Shown in pieces: positions 55,601-63,872 of a stretch of DNA of 64,000 bases. A program made the position numbers and the translations under genes. The notes below the pieces were generated by a model. The model was not told where the DNA came from, made no database searches, and saw nothing but the letters and a program-made list of their open reading frames with translations. Every line of letters begins with the position of its first letter. The stretch's first letter is position 1. This DNA is from Hippopus hippopus (Eukaryota > Mollusca > Bivalvia > Cardiida > Cardiidae): the NCBI GenBank assembly GCA_946811185.2, contig OX328109.1, positions 35,820,129 to 35,884,128 of the forward strand. Reading direction: 5' to 3'.

Positions 55601-58600
55601 GGAAAAGGAGAAAATGCTGGTAACCAGCATTTTTTCCTTTTCCCACAATGTTTTCTACCCTATCAAAGAAAATTTGCAACATTTGAGTCACATTAAAATT
55701 TTCGTCTGCAAATGCTTTCAATTTGGACAAGGCTAAAATTTTGTCGTCTGGTAAAGGGTTTACTCTTTATCACATGACAAAATTTTAGGCTAGTTCAAAT
55801 AGAAAGCTTTCGCAGACAAGTAATTACATGTGGCTCAGATGGATTTGGCTTTTCAAGGGAGGAAAACATTGCGGTAAAAGGAGAAAATGCTAGTAACCAA
55901 TATTTTCTTGTTTTACCATAATGTTTTCCAAAGTCTGATTCCTAAGGGTCGTTAAAACTCATAATTATGTGGTACAGGGTTGAAACATTGTGGGAAAAGG
56001 ATGAAATGCTGGTAAGCAGCTGGTAACAAAGGATATTACATTGCAGGAAAAGGAATGAATGCTGTTCACCAGCATTTTATGGGTTTCCAAAAATGTTTTC
56101 ACGAGGTGTCTTCCTCAGATTCGTAAAAAACCACAGCATTGTTTGGCAAAGGGCTTTTCTTCACAGTCATTAATGTCTTTGGTTGACTCTTAACAAGATG
56201 ACAGAATTCTAGACTCATTCATTTTGTCAGCTAGCCTGGGTTCCAGCCAGATCATTTTTTTTTTTTCCTTTTATATATTTGGATATTACTGTCAAAAATA
56301 AGGGATTGCACATACCCATAAGTATTTCATTTTATTTTATTTATGCTTTTCCCAGAATGTTTTCATGAGGCGTCTTCCTCGTCTTCTTTTCCCTTGAAGT
56401 AAACAACAAATTACTAGCTGAAAATCAATCCAGTTGTGAGTCACCATACTGTCTTATAAAGTGTTTTTACCTGAGATTTTATGTGTAAATGCTGTCTATG
56501 ATCTTGGTCTACTCTCTTCTCTTTGCTACAATTGGTTTCTAAAATAAATTCTCATGAAATAACAAAAGGGTCCTGCATGAAGGTGTAGGATCGTAATCTG
56601 TCTCTAATACACAGCACTGATGATTTCTCTTGTAGTGGTGGTGGTCTTTTTTCATACCTACACAAGATAAACATAAAATTAATTAACTCTTCACCAATCA
56701 ACAACATTTTAGACTTGAGAGAATTTGTAGATAAAAAAATAAATCTGGCTCAAATCATGAAGTTTTTCTTTGAAAATGTAGAAATCATTGTAGGAAAAGG
56801 GGAAAATGCTGGTGCCCAGCATTTTCTCCTTTTCCCACAATGTTTCAAAAGGCTTCATACCCAGGGTCACTGAAGCCCCAGAATTGTGGGGCAAAGACTT
56901 AAACACTGTTCTTTGTCAGCCATCATACCAATAGTAGGTTGAATAATGCACTCAACAGTGCAAAAACAATTGTTCTTCTCTCAAAACATCACACTGTCAA
57001 CATGTCAAAAGCCATGTCAAATTTCTCATAACCCAAATGCAAAACAGATCACAATGGCTACTTTTTAAGCAGTACAATAACCTGTAGACCTGTAGTGAGG
57101 ATGACAATCTACTACTGTTCAGTTGGTCAAAGTGTTAGTCACTGGCAGAAAAATAATCTTTAAAGTGGGTCAAAAGTTGCCAGGTCACTCTATCTTTGGT
57201 TTACTTTTTACCTGACCATTTACTTGTCATCTTCACAATCATTTTTATACTTTCATTGTCTGCAAAAGGTCCTTGAATCATGCTTCGCAGCCTAAGGGTG
57301 AAAAAATGCACACAAGGTTTTTCTAAGATTTACTCCAGTGACCGACTGTTTGACCCAACATGACCCAATTTCAAATTTCTTTAAGGAATTATTCAGACAA
57401 ATATTCCAACCAACTTTCATGAGTATCTGACTAATAACTTGGCCTCTAGAATGCGCACGATGTTTTTCTAAAATTTGTCTCAGTGACCTTCATTTTGACC
57501 TGATATAACCCAATTTCAAACTTATTAGATTTTATCCAGACAAACATCCTAACTAATTTTCATGAGAATATGACTGAAAATGTGGCCTCTATCAAGAGTG
57601 CACAAAAGGTTTTTCTAAGATTTGACCAAGTGACCTACTTTTTGACCCTACATGATCAAATTTTAAACCTGTCCCATATATTACCAAGACAGACAGTCTT
57701 ACTAATTTTCATGAGAATCCAACCAAAAATGTAGCCTCTAGAGTGCATATGAGGTAACTGTTGAAACCTATGCAATAGACGTCATGCAATGGACAACAGA
57801 CATGGCATGATCATTGTAATCAAATGAAAACGTTTATACCTTTTCAGATGGTCGAAAATACAGTTTCAAGCAGGCATTGTAGATCCACATCTATGCAGCC
57901 TGATCTTTGGTCCGCAAAAGTCCCTGTTTATGCCCATTCACTGTAATATTTGACAGTTCTTTAAATTCTTTTTTTTTAATCTTACAAAAAGACAAAATTT
58001 AAAACCTCCCCTAATAGAAGGCATTTGCCAGTAACAAATAATTAGGATTAAAAAACAGAAATAAGTTTTTGAAAGGTAGAAAACATTCTGGCAAAATGGA
58101 CACAGGTGCTGTTTCTCTTTTCTTCTCAGTATTTTCAAAATGCTTCTTGTTTCTTTAAACTGTTTCCTTATGGTTTTTTTTTTTTTTTTTTAATCTTTAC
58201 AAAAAAAACCAAAAAAAAAAACAAAAAAAAAGCATTTTAGACCTCCCCTCGCTGAAAGCATTTACAGCAACAAATAAATGTGACTCAAAATTTGAAATTT
58301 GTTTTTGAAAAGGTAGAAAAACTCCAAAAGAAAATAGTCTTTATCTTTATTTTCTCCTTTTATCTCAATGTTTTCAAAATGCTTCATGCTGAGGGTTGTT
58401 AAAACTCACAACTGTTCAGTAAAGGATTGATTAAATCATAATACAGCTTTTTTAAAGAGCAGGAAAAGATGGGTGTATTGTAAGATCCTTGACTTTTGTT
58501 ATACTGATCCTTCATATAATAAATGACCTTGTACCTGTTAGCAATTCAACTTTCAATCCCTGTTCCTTTGAAAATGAAATATTTTCACAAGCTAATCCGT

Positions 58601-61600
58601 AGTAAAAATCAACCGTTCCATGTTTGTCTGGTTTCTTGGAAATTACCTATCTGTCTGTCTGTCTGTCTGTCTCATAGCTTGACCGTTTCTCATAAAATAT
58701 CGGGAAAAACTGATCAAATATCAGACAGCATGTTCTTTTCAGTCTAATCTTGATATACAGTGTACGCTTCATCCTCTACCACACCATTCCTTGTTTAAAC
58801 GACCCTGGGGAAGACTTTTGAAAACATTCGGGAAAAGGAGAAAATGCTGGTAAACAGGATTTTTATCCATTTCTTAATGTGCTTATACCCTCTTTTTAGG
58901 ACAGATCACATGATTTGTGTTGCATTTGACTTGTGTTATGCAAATGCTTTAAGTTCAGACAATTAAAAAAAATTGCAGTCTGGTAAAGTGTTAAGCAGTT
59001 TCATTGCCGAAAGCCCATATAGAGTTGTTTGTGGATTGCATTTTGTAGGTATAATTGCCTTTGGTTGTATTTTGTAGGTATAAATGTCGGTGATCGTATT
59101 TTGTAGGTATATAGCCTATTGCGCAAATTTAACTTTGTAGGTATACATGGCGGTGATGGTATTTTGTAGGCATAATAGCCTATGGCGTTGATTGAACTTT
59201 GTAGACATACATGCCGGTGATGGTATTTTGTTGGCATCATAGCCTATGGCGTTGACTGAACTTTGTAGGTATAGTTGGCGGTGTTTGTATTTTGCAGGTA
59301 TAAATGCCTTTGGTTGTATTTTGTAGGTATAAATGTCAGTGATCGTATTTTGTAGGTAGATAGTCTATGGCGTTAATTGAGTTTTGTAGGTATACATGGC
59401 GGTGATTGTATTTTGTAGGCATCATAGCATATGGCGTTGGTTGAACTTTTAGGTATACATGGCGGTGATTGTATTTTCAAGGCATCATGTATTCATTATT
59501 AATATTTTTATATTCTATTTATATCATTTTTTCACTTTTGTATTTTATCTTGAATGATTTATGATCTTAGATGTAAATGAATTAATAATTCTACAAAAGG
59601 TCATTTTAGTTTAGTTGCTGGTATTCGAGAATACAAGATCCATCTGTTTGAAAATTTCATCTGAATACTGCATATAGTATCAAACATTCAAATAGATCAG
59701 TTTTATGAAATACAGATAAATTTCAGCAAAACTGTCGCCAATGACGGACCAAGGCATACCAGAAAGGTTGTCGATCTATTCAAGGACATTGCTTTTCTTA
59801 AAGAGATTGGACTTTATACAAAATTGTGATTTTTTTAAAACCTTTTATTCATATTTGGAGTATTTTATTCTTATAACTGTATATCTATTTTATTTCCATT
59901 ATAGTATCATTTCATAATGCATCTTTCATCATAATTATACTAATGACTCACATTCTTACACCAGAGTCTTTACTTTCATTACTTCTCTTTTCCCGCGCTA
60001 AATGACCCTAGATGTCGATGCGGCATAAAACACCATTCATTCATTCATTCATTCATTTTGAACTTTGTAGGTATACATTGCGGTAATTGAACTTTTTAGG
60101 TATACATGGCGGTGACTGAACTTTGTAGGTATATAGCCTGTGGCGTTAATTGGATTTTGTAGGTACATGTTACATAGCCTTTGGTGGTGATTGTATTTTG
60201 TAGGTATAAATGCCGATGATTGAACTTTAAAGGTACAGATTGCGGTGACTGTATATTGAAGGTAGTTAGTTTATGCTGTTGTTTGTATTATGTAGGCATA
60301 AATCCTGGTGATTCTATTTACTGGTATGAATGCCGGGGATTGTATTTTGCAAGTATAAATGCTGTTGGTTGTATTTTTCAGGTATAAATGCCGGTAAATG
60401 TATTTTGCAGGTGTAAACGCCGGCGTTCTGCTTATGAACCTGACCAGATTGCGGGCCTCCTCGTGGCTGGAATTAATGGGCGATTACTACTTGACGTACA
60501 AAGACGATGCTAAATTCTACGATCAAGACTTAATCAATATTTACATGGCCCGCCATCCAGGTAAATTGTGGAAACATTCGTACACGATTGTTTATGTGTT
60601 TGTATGTTTGGTGTTAACTATGTCCTCCCCTGTGTTTCATTTATTTGATGGTGACCAGTTAAACTCTTCATGGACATTCAATTCATTGCCAGCTTTGAGC
60701 TCAAATCTTCTGCGACGGCAAAGAAAATCTAACGACCCTGATGAAAGAGACTTTTGAAAGTATTGTGGGAAAAAGTTTTACAAAGCTGTTAAACAATAAA
60801 TTTTTCCTTTCCTCTAAAGTAACATTTCTATATGACATAAGAAAAGTTTGTCGTCTGAAAACATTTTCAGTTTGGATCAGATTAAAATTTTGTCAGTGAG
60901 GAAACAGAGCATTATCTTCCGCTAGGTGGCAATTTTGAAATACAGACCTATCTGATTTGGGCATTCTGGGTACAGGACCGGACTACTTTTCAAAACGACA
61001 ACCGTGACTTCGAATTTCAAAATAAAATAAACGTTTGCTCAATAAAACGCCACCTGGTACAATTTATTCAACTATGGTTAGCTAGCATGTAACTATGAAC
61101 CATTTATTTATAAAAAAAAAACAGCCCGTACAGGCTTGAGTAATAGCTTCGGTATAACCTCAGACACTTCTTGTTGATAAGTCTGTGGAGAAATCCTACA
61201 TGAATCCTGGTTTCCTTAAAGTCTATATTTAGAAAATGTATTCAAAGATGTGCAGTAAAACAATAATATTTGTAAAAGCTATTTTTCCCGTTTGAAATAA
61301 TTAAACTTTTACGAAATTTGGAGCGAAAACCAGCCACATTTTTCCACAGATGTATTGTTTATAGCCTTTTTCTCCATTGCGACTTTATTTGCGGCGAGTT
61401 TTAGTTTACACACCGCGTATTAATATTTATCCTGTACAGGATATTGAAGCGTCATAGCAGACAGGTCGAACCTTCGAAGAATATGACATGCGCAGACAAC
61501 GGGAAACAAACGCAATTTTTGACATTGTTACTTTTCACTATTTCTCTACATATTGAACTACAAAGAGATTAAATCTTTATATTCCAATGCCTACTATGCC

Positions 61601-63872
61601 GTCTAACTTTTTAATTTATATTTCTTGTTTACCATTCCTACTGAGCTAAAGCTAATTTTCTTTGCAAACATGGATTTTGATGCAGGGAGGCGGAGACAAG
61701 ACTTTGCAACCCTTTAACTGGTGTAATATCACCACGTTTAGATCAATATCGATCCTTAAAAACGTAACAGTACTTTAGTTTTTTTCTTTACAGATCAAGC
61801 TGGTTTGTTACCATGTCAATGGAACTATCGGTATTTCCACTGTAAACGTGGGGCTAGATGTAGGGAGGCGGAGACGAATGGTGCTGCACTTATACATGGT
61901 CTCACATTCTCCTTCTTGAACAACAGAAATCCTGCCTTCAGAGCTACTTACTCGGCTTTTAACAAAGTAGGTTTCAGATGGGACTGAACATAGTATGAAG
62001 TTGATCCTTGATCCACAATGTCTGATTTTTTCAGAGATATACCAGGAAAAAAAGGATTTGACCCTTTTAGCACCAGTGGTAAAAGTTGGTGCTTTGGCTT
62101 ATGGCATAGATTAAGATCAGACTGCACAGAAGGTGCAGTCTGATCTTGGCATGCTGTCTGATTTTTTTTATCTATGCCATCCGCTTGTTTAGTCAAGCGT
62201 GCAACATAGAGAAATTCTGAGTTTTATTGGGATGTAGTCTTAGGCGTCGATTGATAGATTGATTGAACCGTGTTTTACTTCGCTTTCAATATAATGTCAG
62301 CCTTATCGCCGCGATAGCTTATATATTCATGATTCATGTATGTCCTGTGTTTCACCAGTGCCAGGCTAGGGCTCTCGGGTGTCTTGCCCAAGGGCACTTC
62401 TACGAAAGGCTCAGTGCTACCAGTGAGGCTGGAAAGTTGGACCTCTAGGTTATGAGTCCTATGCTTTACAACTGAGCCATGCAGGACCCCCATTAGACGT
62501 CAAAAGAAGTTGAGTATATGTATCTCGCACTGAACTTTATATCTCGGTCCATTTAAATACAGTTCTGAGAATTTCTAATTCTCGCTTAACCTGAGCTTAC
62601 AGAACTAAGGTTCATTTAGGAGGAGCCATTGGTTCACAGTTTTGATAGTCCTTCTTGGCGCGGCTGGTAAGGCACTAGATTTGTATGCTAGAAATCCTGG
62701 TTAGATGCTGCTGATGGCACAGGCCACATGAGATTAACTCATTTGATCTCTGTCACGACTGAGCTAGTTGTGACCATCTGGGACACGTCCAGGATAGGCT
62801 GATTTATATTTAATAATTACTGGTCCATACTCCATGCCAAGTGGCTTCATGCCATCATAGGAACTTTTAAAGTTCAAAGCCCGAAAGGCCTTACGTCAAC
62901 AAAATGATGACTTCTTCGAAAAGAGGGAAAGCGTTATGGCCAGCGTAATTATCTCCCTTTATCTAATGTAAATATGGCTTTAGTCATAGCGTTTGGTGCA
63001 TATGCAGGTATATATATAATAAGACTGAGCCAGGGGCGTCTAAAAGATGGATGTTACAATTATCTTTCTGCTTAGACTGTGTCAGCTAAGCTTTATTTTT
63101 TTTTGGGGGGGTGGGGGCTGTTTCACTTGGTCTTCGTTGCGACTATGCTGGTTGCAGAAATAAGTACGGGAGCGGCGCTCCGATGTGTTTATTTGTACTG
63201 GCGTCGTTTTCACAAGTTAGGTCATATCACGGCGGCTAGCACATCTGTGCATGCATTTCCCGGCTTTCTAACGCCAGTACTGGTACAACTTTCTTTACAG
63301 GTTACCGGCTACTTTCTCACATGCATCAGAGGCGAAAAATCGCCGGAAAGAAAGTTTGCCGCCACTTGATATCGAACCCGCAACCACCAGATCACGAGTC
63401 AGATACGCTTAACATTGAGGTACTCGACCAGGCTGTGATACTCTGGCAATAAGTAGATCTAATGCATCTTTGTATTGGATTATATATAGCGAGTTTTCGC
63501 ATAATATAGTTCCATTTTGTCTAAAAAGAGACTATAAAGTCACGAGGTAGAACGGTCCTTTGATATGCAGAAAATTTACCATAAGCAAAAAGTTTCAACC
63601 CATGTCAGCCTGCGCGGACTGCGCAGGCTGACATGGGTTGATACTTTTTGCAAAAGTATTAAACCCGTATTCCACAGAGGATGACTCGCGTATATTCAGT
63701 TTTAACCCTAAACTCAACTTTTCTCACTGTTTACTTTCAGTTGAACTTACACAAGCATACAATTCAGCATGATTTACTAATGAAGATAAAATCGAACTTA
63801 AGGCGACTACCAAGGATAGGATGCGCTCGATACCCTCAAGTTTTTACAAGAAGAATGGAGAACTTTTACTAA
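40370..63872 (+). CDS. GXYLT1: Glucoside xylosyltransferase (GXYLT1/2-like), spliced, complete (gene-level entry)
   Basis: Seven exons join in phase to 408 codons plus stop (human GXYLT1 has 440). The enzyme adds alpha-1,3-xylose from UDP-xylose to O-glucose on EGF repeats of Notch-type proteins in the ER/Golgi. The N-terminus is a type II anchor: basic FRRKS, then WRLFFALLMGFLLG. Conserved GT8 features follow: HLAFVVCGGR near residue 95, FFRPCSAQRLFL, the metal-binding DxD in LYVDIDVLFL, FNSTQ, FYGSSGVNAGVLLMNLTR, DQDLINI, PCQWNYR, HCKRGARCREAE, LIHG and IGCARYPQVF. All these have close human GXYLT counterparts. I cannot separate GXYLT1 from GXYLT2; the invertebrate gene is likely ancestral to both. 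Confidence 0.95.
40633..40680 (+). repeat. (TTA)n microsatellite at GXYLT exon 1 donor
   Basis: About eight attattatt units and a ttttattttat run begin four bases after the donor site of exon 1. Confidence 0.85.
41105..41875. repeat. Family C hairpin and two family B MITE copies
   Basis: The hairpin is at about 41125-41185; a truncated B copy at 41190-41450 ends in a 14-C run; a fuller B copy spans about 41625-41875. Confidence 0.7.
42225..42530 (+). repeat. Dispersed ~255-bp repeat, copy 2
   Basis: This is the second copy of the sequence at 6836-7095, here with extra short insertions. Confidence 0.6.
42653..42725. repeat. Family C hairpin
   Basis: cagtgtagatcagagatcag and gcagtctgatcttgatcg form the arms. 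Confidence 0.8.
42853..43080 (+). repeat. tRNA-derived SINE
   Basis: The head gcctgtctggctcagtgata and body ccttaggcaagagacttcag match the 14690 copy; the tail is caatcaatcaattt. Confidence 0.8.
43093..43450. mobile_element. Family B MITE with an inserted SINE fragment
   Basis: A SINE fragment (cctcgaagcactgggttttc) interrupts the B copy at about 43345-43407, flanked by near-identical ccaatgtatcacggagg and ccaatgcatcatggagg. Confidence 0.7.
43588..43700. repeat. Family C hairpin
   Basis: cggacagtgtagatccaaga...gcacgttctgtgc...tcttggatctacgctgtccg is almost a perfect palindrome, followed by gcttagcagcctagaggtta. Confidence 0.88.
43776..43853. mobile_element. Family B mini-copy (ends only)
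   Basis: gagccatgctctagc...cttaatgcat is directly joined to atgcattaagcccc...catggttca, leaving a 78-bp hairpin without the usual middle. Confidence 0.85.
43868..44065 (-). mobile_element. Family A MITE, decayed
   Basis: It starts aaccctttattaaacgaaga and keeps aaactgctggttacctaaat. Confidence 0.65.
44070..44345 (+). repeat. Second SINE type, tRNA-derived
   Basis: The head cggatagctcagtggttacc and gtgggtacgatacgcg are A/B-box-like. The body includes tttctttccggcgatctttc and a mirrored gaaagaaag, and the tail gcgttaaactcc is shared with 46083-46195 and reversed in 63100-63430. It ends just before GXYLT exon 2. Confidence 0.75.
44393..44555 (+). CDS. GXYLT1: GXYLT exon 2, start of GT8 domain
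   Basis: The borders are tttcag| and ctg|gtaggt. It completes the Trp and encodes 54 residues: HLAFVVCGGRVDEAFVMLKS ... FSKSLLSIHIIT. This is the nucleotide-sugar-binding first strand of the GT-A fold. Confidence 0.95.
44650..45105. repeat. SINE-like head and a foldback MITE
   Basis: 44660-44850 contains gaggtagagctt and gagctcgattctcgg (tRNA-like). 44860-45105 has mirrored ends (gaagatgacattctgttata...ccagtgttagt and actaacacttg...ttgacatcttc); similar ends recur near 52970 and 57080-57260. Confidence 0.55.
45205..45300. repeat. Family C hairpin
   Basis: gagatccaagatcagactgc, acgttctgtgc and tgatcttgatctatgctgtc, then a gcacggaaagggttaa end. Confidence 0.8.
45430..45893. mobile_element. 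Two adjacent family B MITEs before GXYLT exon 3
   Basis: A copy at about 45434-45650 runs into a second at 45651-45893, the latter ending cacagagcaaggctcat 20 bp before the exon acceptor. Confidence 0.8.
45913..46068 (+). CDS. GXYLT1: GXYLT exon 3
   Basis: The borders are ctcag| and gct|gtaagt. It encodes 52 residues in phase 0, ending WKTFFRPCSAQRLFLA, matching human WKKLFKPCAAQRLFL. Confidence 0.95.
46083..46350. repeat. SINE 3' tail and family A-like hairpin
   Basis: 46083-46195 (ggaaacacatgcgtagatgc ... cggcgttaaactcc) is the 3' end of the second SINE type. 46280-46350 has gagaaattgctcg...gagcaatttctc. Confidence 0.6.
46480..47005. mobile_element. Two adjacent family B MITEs
   Basis: Copies at about 46483-46745 and 46751-47003 are head to tail. 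The first has a 24-bp perfect stem around cagtccgcg. Confidence 0.85.
47008..47240 (-). repeat. SINE, reverse orientation, decayed
   Basis: tgaactgtctttcccaaggg and gtgaggtttgagctctgggat are complements of SINE body and B-box sequence. Confidence 0.6.
47241..48130. other. Intron stretch without recognisable gene
   Basis: It is AT-rich with homopolymer runs; a SINE 3' fragment lies at about 47978-48075. Nothing else is recognised. Confidence 0.4.
48131..48281. mobile_element. Family C MITE, complete, TTAA-bounded
   Basis: It runs from ttaaccttttaggctgctaa to ttagcagcctaagagttaa and is palindromic almost end to end, with cagaacgttctg at the centre. It defines the family's full length (151 bp) and its TTAA ends. 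Confidence 0.9.
48552..48744 (+). CDS. GXYLT1: GXYLT exon 4 with DxD motif
   Basis: The borders are tttag| and tcag|gtaggt. It encodes 64 residues plus one base. VLYVDIDVLFLAPIEEIW contains the D-x-D that binds the metal and UDP-xylose; FKFNSTQF and IPFYGSSG follow as in human GXYLT. Confidence 0.97.
48776..48835 (+). repeat. CTGT/CCTG/TG microsatellite
   Basis: gtctgtctgtctgt..., cctgcctgcctg and (TG)8 follow the GXYLT exon 4 donor. Confidence 0.85.
49190..49267. repeat. ~78-bp hairpin
   Basis: cagtactttcagaactttg is mirrored by caaagttctgaaagtactg around a cttt...aaat loop containing tgtacaca. Confidence 0.85.
49300..50090. other. Intron stretch without recognisable feature
   Basis: It is AT-rich with a long T run near 49675. 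I see no gene or repeat family in it. Confidence 0.4.
50091..51147. repeat. Two family C copies and an (AC)n microsatellite
   Basis: C hairpins lie at about 50110-50180 and 50980-51045; the second sits in a longer copy (about 50939-51147) ending gcaggttaagagttaag. An (AC)11 run lies at about 50748-50770. Confidence 0.75.
51150..51755. other. Intron stretch without recognisable feature
   Basis: No gene, palindrome or known repeat of this window was recognised here. Confidence 0.4.
51759..52019. mobile_element. Family B MITE, decayed
   Basis: It begins ttgacccatgatctgtgaa and ends cacagagcatggctcata. Confidence 0.75.
52041..52269 (+). mobile_element. Family A MITE, full length, forward
   Basis: 229 bp from ttaaccctttaccgaaca to ttggtaaagagttaa. 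Together with the next entry it forms an inverted pair of nearly identical elements 385 bp apart. Confidence 0.92.
52654..52882 (-). mobile_element. Family A MITE, full length, reverse
   Basis: 229 bp with the complete 61-bp palindrome; inverted relative to 52041-52269. The short T-rich tract and a C-like fragment lie between them. Confidence 0.92.
52920..53820. repeat. Decayed MITEs and a SINE-like fragment
   Basis: 52935-53090 resembles the gaagatgaca foldback at 44860. 53286-53560 is a strongly decayed family A copy. 53735-53790 (ctacccattgcgctaccggg) is the complement of a tRNA-like head. Confidence 0.5.
54035..54208. repeat. Large inverted repeat with an internal direct duplication
   Basis: A ~68-bp arm (tacggtcaggtggcagggga ... 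gtcgccacctcgcc) is perfectly mirrored, and the right arm carries an extra copy of ggcgaggtggcgacatgatt...cagccgtgaa. Confidence 0.92.
54214..54593. mobile_element. ~380-bp MITE with ttattatactgcaaag ends
   Basis: The 16-bp ends are perfect inverted copies. They enclose atccaatcagatcac and tgacgtcact motifs but no ORF. It abuts the preceding inverted repeat. Confidence 0.75.
54649..54885. mobile_element. Family B MITE
   Basis: It begins tgacccatgctctgtgaaaa and has the caggtcagcctgc...cagcaggctgacctg stem. Confidence 0.75.
54900..55402. mobile_element. Family B MITE interrupted by family A
   Basis: The left part ends tgcagaagca and the right part is gccccctggtcacagagcataactcat. The A copy occupies the TTAA of gcattaagcccc, as at 18065. 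Confidence 0.85.
55142..55372 (-). mobile_element. Family A MITE nested in family B
   Basis: ttaactctttaccaaac to tgtggtaaaaggttaa, with a mutated left palindrome arm. Confidence 0.88.
55534..56160. repeat. Family A MITEs in tandem
   Basis: A forward copy (55534-55762) runs directly into a reverse copy (about 55760-55982) and a chain of palindrome fragments to about 56160. Confidence 0.8.
56683..56903 (-). mobile_element. Family A MITE
   Basis: ttaactcttcaccaatc to gggcaaagacttaa with the aaaatgctggtgcccagcat hairpin. Confidence 0.8.
57060..57265. repeat. Foldback MITE with gatgaca ends
   Basis: gtgaggatgacaatctacta and acttgtcatcttcacaatca are mirrored; the interior caaagtgttagtcactggca resembles 44920. 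Confidence 0.55.
57300..57770 (+). repeat. Three tandem copies of a ~145-bp repeat
   Basis: The phrases gcacac...gtttttctaagattt, agtgacc, tttcatgagtatctgac and cctctagagtgc recur at about 57308, 57454 and 57598. Confidence 0.8.
57850..58770. repeat. Family C fragment, two decayed family A copies, (CTGT)n
   Basis: The C fragment is at about 57870-57910; decayed A copies at about 57970-58150 and 58190-58430 are separated by T and A/C runs; (CTGT)6 lies at about 58650-58673. Confidence 0.5.
58770..58994 (+). mobile_element. Family A MITE, decayed
   Basis: It begins ctctaccacaccattccttg and ends tctggtaaagtgttaa. Confidence 0.7.
59020..59490 (+). repeat. ~29-bp minisatellite, block 1
   Basis: The unit is ttttgtaggtataaatgccg plus gtgattgta with variants (tatacatggcggtgatt, tatagcctatggcgtt), about 16 units. 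Each unit contains a tag|gtataaatgccggtg junction resembling GXYLT exon 5's acceptor. Confidence 0.9.
59491..60050 (+). mobile_element. Insertion inside the minisatellite, LINE-like 3' end
   Basis: An unrelated ~560-bp block ends in cggcataaaacaccattcat and (ATTC)n, the sort of tail seen on truncated non-LTR elements. No reverse transcriptase is present. Confidence 0.5.
60051..60410 (+). repeat. ~29-bp minisatellite, block 2, running into GXYLT exon 5
   Basis: About 12 units of the block 1 repeat lead without a break to the authentic acceptor tattttgcag|gtgtaaacgccgg, which looks like the last unit. Confidence 0.9.
60411..60560 (+). CDS. GXYLT1: GXYLT exon 5
   Basis: The borders are tttgcag| and ccag|gtaaat. 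It encodes 49 residues: VNAGVLLMNLTRLRASSW ... YDQDLINIYMARHP. It lies directly after a minisatellite whose unit resembles this exon's own acceptor and first codons. Confidence 0.95.
60561..61793. other. GXYLT intron 5
   Basis: A decayed family A copy lies at about 60720-60905. A 24-bp match to exon 6 (gatgcagggaggcggagaca; exon: gatgtagggaggcggagacg) lies at about 61679-61702. The rest shows nothing recognisable. Confidence 0.5.
61794..61966 (+). CDS. GXYLT1: GXYLT exon 6
   Basis: The borders are ttacag| and aaa|gtaggt. It encodes 57 residues after a split Asp: LLPCQWNYRYFHCKRGARC, REAE, LIHG and NPAFRATYSAFNK. Reading past the donor stops after five codons, but the phase-0 splice to 63741 gives the expected C-terminus. 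Confidence 0.9.
62080..62200. repeat. Family C hairpin
   Basis: taagatcagactgcacagaa, ggtgcagtctgatctt and a displaced ctgattt...tatgccatccgc arm. Confidence 0.75.
62250..62495 (-). repeat. SINE, reverse orientation
   Basis: The tail gattgatagattgattgaac at left and the complement of the head (gctttacaactgagccatgc) at right define it. Confidence 0.75.
62640..62790 (+). repeat. SINE-like fragment
   Basis: cgcggctggtaaggcactag and gaaatcctggttagatg look like a degenerate tRNA-like head. Confidence 0.4.
63100..63430 (-). repeat. Second SINE type, reverse orientation
   Basis: gaaaaatcgccggaaagaaa and tgatatcgaacccgcaacca are complements of the 44070 element; the latter contains a reversed B box. 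Confidence 0.65.
63432..63692. mobile_element. Family B MITE before the last GXYLT exon
   Basis: It has a perfect stem (catgtcagcctgcgcggact and complement) and ends cacagaggatgactcg. Confidence 0.75.
63741..63872 (+). CDS. GXYLT1: GXYLT last exon
   Basis: The acceptor is actttcag|. It encodes 43 residues and a TAA stop; RLPRIGCARYPQVFTRRME resembles the human C-terminal LCGRIPQVFLKQIE. No AATAAA is visible in the remaining 128 bases. Confidence 0.85.
   Translation: MNLHKHTIQHDLLMKIKSNLRRLPRIGCARYPQVFTRRMENFY

Noticed and set aside
59001..59240. Minus-strand open frame of 79 codons
   Set aside because: It is a translation of the ~29-bp minisatellite.
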